A stretch of DNA of 7,926 nt. Origin: an uncultured Ideonella sp. (lineage in GTDB: Bacteria; Pseudomonadota; Gammaproteobacteria; Burkholderiales; Burkholderiaceae). Positions 5,772 through 7,926 of the stretch are shown here, one piece after another (within the stretch, counting starts at the first letter, position 1; the number at the start of each line of letters is the position of its first letter). The stretch lies in NCBI GenBank assembly GCA_946479475.1, contig CAMLGG010000246.1, forward strand, positions 1-7,926, in the 5' to 3' direction. A program made the position numbers and the translations under genes. The notes under the pieces were generated by a model. It saw only the letters and a list, made by a program, of their open reading frames with translations. It made no database searches and had not been told where the DNA came from.

Positions 5772-7589
5772 ATGGATACCCCGATCCCCACCGCCCTTCC
5801 CTTTGGCGAGCCCGGTGCGCTGGCGCCCTCGCGCGTCGTGCGCGAAGACCGCGCCGACGGCAGCTTCGTCCTGCGCAGCGCCGAATCGCTGCAACCCTAC
5901 ACCCGGTGCATCGGCGACTGGCTGGAGCATTGGGCGCGCACCACGCCCGAGGCCGTCTTCCTGGCTGAACGCGACGGCTCGGGCGGCTGGCGGCGGCTGA
6001 GCTATGCCGAGGTGCGCCGCGAGGTGGGCCGCATCGCCCAGGGCTTGTTGAACCTCGGGCTGCCGGCCGGCAAGCCGGTCGTCGTGCTTTCGGACAATGC
6101 CGTCGACCATGCGCTGCTGGCACTGGCCACCATGCACATCGGACGCGCTGTCTGCACCGTCTCCAGCGCCTACTGCCGCCTGACCAAGGACTACGCCAAG
6201 ATCCATGCGATCCTCGATGCGCTGGACCCGGCGCTGGTCTACGCCGTCGAGCCCTCGGTCTACGGGCCGCCGATCGCCAGCTGGACCTCGCGCGCCGATC
6301 GGCCGGTGGTCTTCAGCCGTGGCGCTAGCGAGCTGCCCGGCTCGCTCGATTTCGACGCCCTGGCGGCCGACGAGACGCCTGCGGTGGCACAGGCGCTGGC
6401 GACGATCACCCCGGACACCCACGCCAAGTACCTGCTGACCAGCGGCTCCACCGGCACGCCCAAGGTCGTCATCAACACGCACCGCATGCTGTGCGCCAAC
6501 CAGCAGATGATCGCGCAGGCCTGGCCCTTCCTCAGCCGCCATCCCCTGCGCCTGCTGGACTGGCTGCCCTGGAGCCACACCTTCGGCGGCAACCACAACT
6601 TCAACATGGTGCTCGCGCACGGCGGCAGCCTCTACATCGACGAGGGCCGGCCGATGCCGGGACTGGTCGAGAAGACGGTGGCGAACCTGCGCGATGTCCG
6701 GCCCAACTTCTACTTCAACGTGCCGCGCGGCTTCGACATGCTGCTGCCCTTCCTGGAAGCTGACGAGGGCTTCGCGAAGGACTTCTTCGCCGACCTTCAG
6801 GGCGTGTTCTACGCCGGCGCCGCGCTGCCGCAGAGCCTGTGGCAACGGCTGGAGGGCGTGGCGCGCCGCGTGCGCGAGCAGCCGCTGTGGTTCACGTCCT
6901 CGTGGGGCTCCACCGAAACCTCGCCGGCCGTGACCAGCGTGCACTGGACCATCGACCGGGCCGGCTGCATCGGCGCACCCCTGCCCGGCGCGGAGCTGAA
7001 GCTCATGCCCAGCGCGGGCAAGCTCGAGATGCGCGTGCGGGGGCCGCATGTCTTCCCCGGCTATCGCGATGCACCCGAGCTCAGCGCGAAGGCCTTCGAT
7101 GACGAGGGCTACTACCTCATCGGCGATGCGGGCAAGCTGGTCGATCCGGCCGACCCCAGCCGGGGGGTCGCCTTCGACGGCCGCGTGGCCGAGGACTTCA
7201 AGCTGATGAGCGGCACCTGGGTGTCGGTCGGCACGCTGCGCATCCGCGCGGTGGCCGCGCTCTCGCCGTTGGCGGCCGACGTGGTGGTGACGGGCCACGA
7301 CCGCGAGGAGGTGGGCCTGCTCGTCTTCCCCAGCCCGGCGGCCAAGGCGATGGATTCGGCCGAGCGCGCCGACAAGGTCCGCGCCGCCCTGCAGGCGCTG
7401 CGAGACGAAGGCGGCGGCTCGTCGCAATCGCCTGCGAGAGCGCTGCTGCTGGCGGAGCCACCCAACGCCGACGCCGGCGAGATCACCGACAAGGGCTACC
7501 TCAACCAGCGCGCCGTGCTGGCCCGCCGCGCCGCGGACGTGATCGCCTTGTACAGTGCCGTGCCGAACCCCGAGGTGATCCGACTCTGA
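5772..7589 (+). CDS. fcs: Feruloyl-CoA synthase-type acyl-CoA ligase (AMP-forming)
   Basis: A 605-aa cytoplasmic adenylate-forming enzyme, predicted to convert an aromatic acid such as ferulate, p-coumarate or caffeate, with ATP and CoA, into its CoA thioester. Core motifs in order: P-loop LLTSGSTGTPK (221-231), LPWSHTFGGNHNFN (265-278), VFYAGAALPQ (345-354), SSWGSTETSP (376-385), GYYLIGDAGKL (446-456), hinge FDGRVAEDFKLMSGTWVSVG (468-487) and the C-terminal catalytic lysine region GEITDKGYLNQRAV (569-582, Lys574). The IGDAG, SGTWVSVG and GEITDKGYLNQRA variants are what I recognise from the feruloyl-CoA synthase subfamily rather than generic 4-coumarate or acetyl-CoA ligases. Length is typical for it. 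The open frame runs 60 codons upstream into livF, but the ATG at 5772 has GGAG (5762-5765) six bases before it, and the protein-like sequence begins there. It follows the transporter and overlaps the thioesterase, linking uptake to activation. Exact substrate is not resolved by sequence. Confidence 0.88.
   Translation: MDTPIPTALPFGEPGALAPSRVVREDRADGSFVLRSAESLQPYTRCIGDWLEHWARTTPEAVFLAERDGSGGWRRLSYAEVRREVGRIAQGLLNLGLPAGKPVVVLSDNAVDHALLALATMHIGRAVCTVSSAYCRLTKDYAKIHAILDALDPALVYAVEPSVYGPPIASWTSRADRPVVFSRGASELPGSLDFDALAADETPAVAQALATITPDTHAKYLLTSGSTGTPKVVINTHRMLCANQQMIAQAWPFLSRHPLRLLDWLPWSHTFGGNHNFNMVLAHGGSLYIDEGRPMPGLVEKTVANLRDVRPNFYFNVPRGFDMLLPFLEADEGFAKDFFADLQGVFYAGAALPQSLWQRLEGVARRVREQPLWFTSSWGSTETSPAVTSVHWTIDRAGCIGAPLPGAELKLMPSAGKLEMRVRGPHVFPGYRDAPELSAKAFDDEGYYLIGDAGKLVDPADPSRGVAFDGRVAEDFKLMSGTWVSVGTLRIRAVAALSPLAADVVVTGHDREEVGLLVFPSPAAKAMDSAERADKVRAALQALRDEGGGSSQSPARALLLAEPPNADAGEITDKGYLNQRAVLARRAADVIALYSAVPNPEVIRL
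7572..7581 (+). promoter_or_regulatory. Extended Shine-Dalgarno site for the thioesterase, inside the ligase 3' end
   Basis: GAGGTGATCC matches ten consecutive bases complementary to the conserved 3' tail of bacterial 16S rRNA. It is read as the final ligase codons (Glu-Val-Ile-Arg) and its end lies seven bases before the thioesterase ATG; measured from GAGG the distance is 13 bases, longer than usual. It supports the ATG at 7589 and translational coupling across the TGATG stop/start overlap. Confidence 0.55.
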
Positions 7590-7926
7590 TGAGCAGCAGC
7601 AATCCCAGGACGCACATCCACCGCGTCGACGTGCATTTCGGCGACTGCGACCCCGCCGGCATCGTCTTCTTCCCCAATTTCTCGCGCTGGATGGACCAAG
7701 CCTCCTTGGCCTACTTCATGGCCTGCGGCGTGCCACCCTGGCGCGATCTCGAGGCCACGCGCGGCATCGTGGGCACGCCGCTGCTCGAGATTCACACGCG
7801 CTTCATCCGCCCGGCCACCTACGGCCAGACGCTGGAAGTGCACACCTGCGTGGTCGAGTGGCGCGAGAAGGTTCTGATCCAGCAGCACCGCATCATGCGC
7901 GACGGCGAGTTGCTGTGCGAGGGCCG
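7589..7926 (+). CDS. 4-hydroxybenzoyl-CoA-type thioesterase, hotdog fold (partial, cut by window edge)
   Basis: The first 112 codons of a small cytoplasmic thioesterase that would hydrolyse an aromatic acyl-CoA to the free acid and CoA. VHFGDCDPAGIVFFPNFSRW (15-34) is the signature of the 4-hydroxybenzoyl-CoA thioesterase family; Asp21 aligns with catalytic Asp17 of the Pseudomonas enzyme. CGVPPW (46-51), RGIVGTPLLE (58-67) and VEWREKVLIQQHRI (89-102) also match that enzyme as I recall it, which is unusually close for this broad superfamily. The family is about 135-155 aa, so some 25-45 residues are missing. The ATG overlaps the ligase stop by one base (TGATG), implying coupled translation. 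Alongside a feruloyl-CoA-synthase-type ligase, the likely job is release of 4-hydroxybenzoate, vanillate or a related acid after side-chain shortening, or protection against CoA trapping. FcbC of chlorobenzoate dehalogenation is the named relative, but no dehalogenase is present, so no symbol is given. Confidence 0.85.
   Translation, partial: MSSSNPRTHIHRVDVHFGDCDPAGIVFFPNFSRWMDQASLAYFMACGVPPWRDLEATRGIVGTPLLEIHTRFIRPATYGQTLEVHTCVVEWREKVLIQQHRIMRDGELLCEG

Noticed and set aside
5490..7427. Minus-strand open frame of 645 codons opposite livF and the ligase
   Set aside because: Very long, but its product is low-complexity Arg/Ala/His/Gln-rich sequence with no motif, and the opposite strand encodes well-conserved proteins in full. 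Long antisense frames are common where third positions are nearly all G or C.

Overview
The window is GC-rich (roughly two thirds G+C by eye), densely packed and strongly biased to G/C third positions. It looks like chromosomal DNA of a betaproteobacterium, most likely Burkholderiales of the Comamonadaceae type (Variovorax, Ramlibacter, Polaromonas and relatives). That placement rests on codon use, gene content and a C/G-run hairpin element between two genes that resembles short intergenic repeats I associate with those genomes. It is inference, not a database result.

Layout: positions 1-938 hold the N-terminal two thirds of a PaaH-type 3-hydroxyacyl-CoA dehydrogenase on the minus strand, cut by the window edge. 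Positions 939-1143 are a divergent intergenic control region with an AT-rich patch and a potential mRNA-leader hairpin. From 1144 to the right edge every gene is on the plus strand and tightly spaced: a periplasmic solute-binding protein (1144-2316), an 80-bp palindromic spacer, two LivH/LivM-type permeases (2397-3278, 3290-4270), two LivG/LivF-type ATPases (4267-5013, 5015-5725), a feruloyl-CoA-synthase-type ligase (5772-7589), and the start of a 4-hydroxybenzoyl-CoA-type thioesterase (7589 to the edge). Overlaps or gaps of a few bases and good Shine-Dalgarno sites suggest one transcript from binding protein to thioesterase.

How they fit together: the five transporter genes form a complete ABC importer of the branched-chain-amino-acid (HAAT) family, a family that also imports aromatic acids. 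The ligase would activate an imported aromatic or phenylpropenoid acid to its CoA thioester. A PaaH-type dehydrogenase could oxidise the 3-hydroxyacyl-CoA formed after hydration, and a 4-hydroxybenzoyl-CoA-type thioesterase could release the shortened aromatic acid. This points to a CoA-dependent, possibly beta-oxidative, hydroxycinnamate (ferulate/coumarate) utilisation locus. The hydratase, thiolase and regulator expected for such a pathway are not in the window and may lie just outside it.

I see no mobile element, tRNA, rRNA, CRISPR array or unknown protein family here. The most unusual items are non-coding: the palindromic spacer abutting the livH start codon, the leader hairpin before the binding-protein gene, and the extended Shine-Dalgarno match inside the last codons of the ligase gene.
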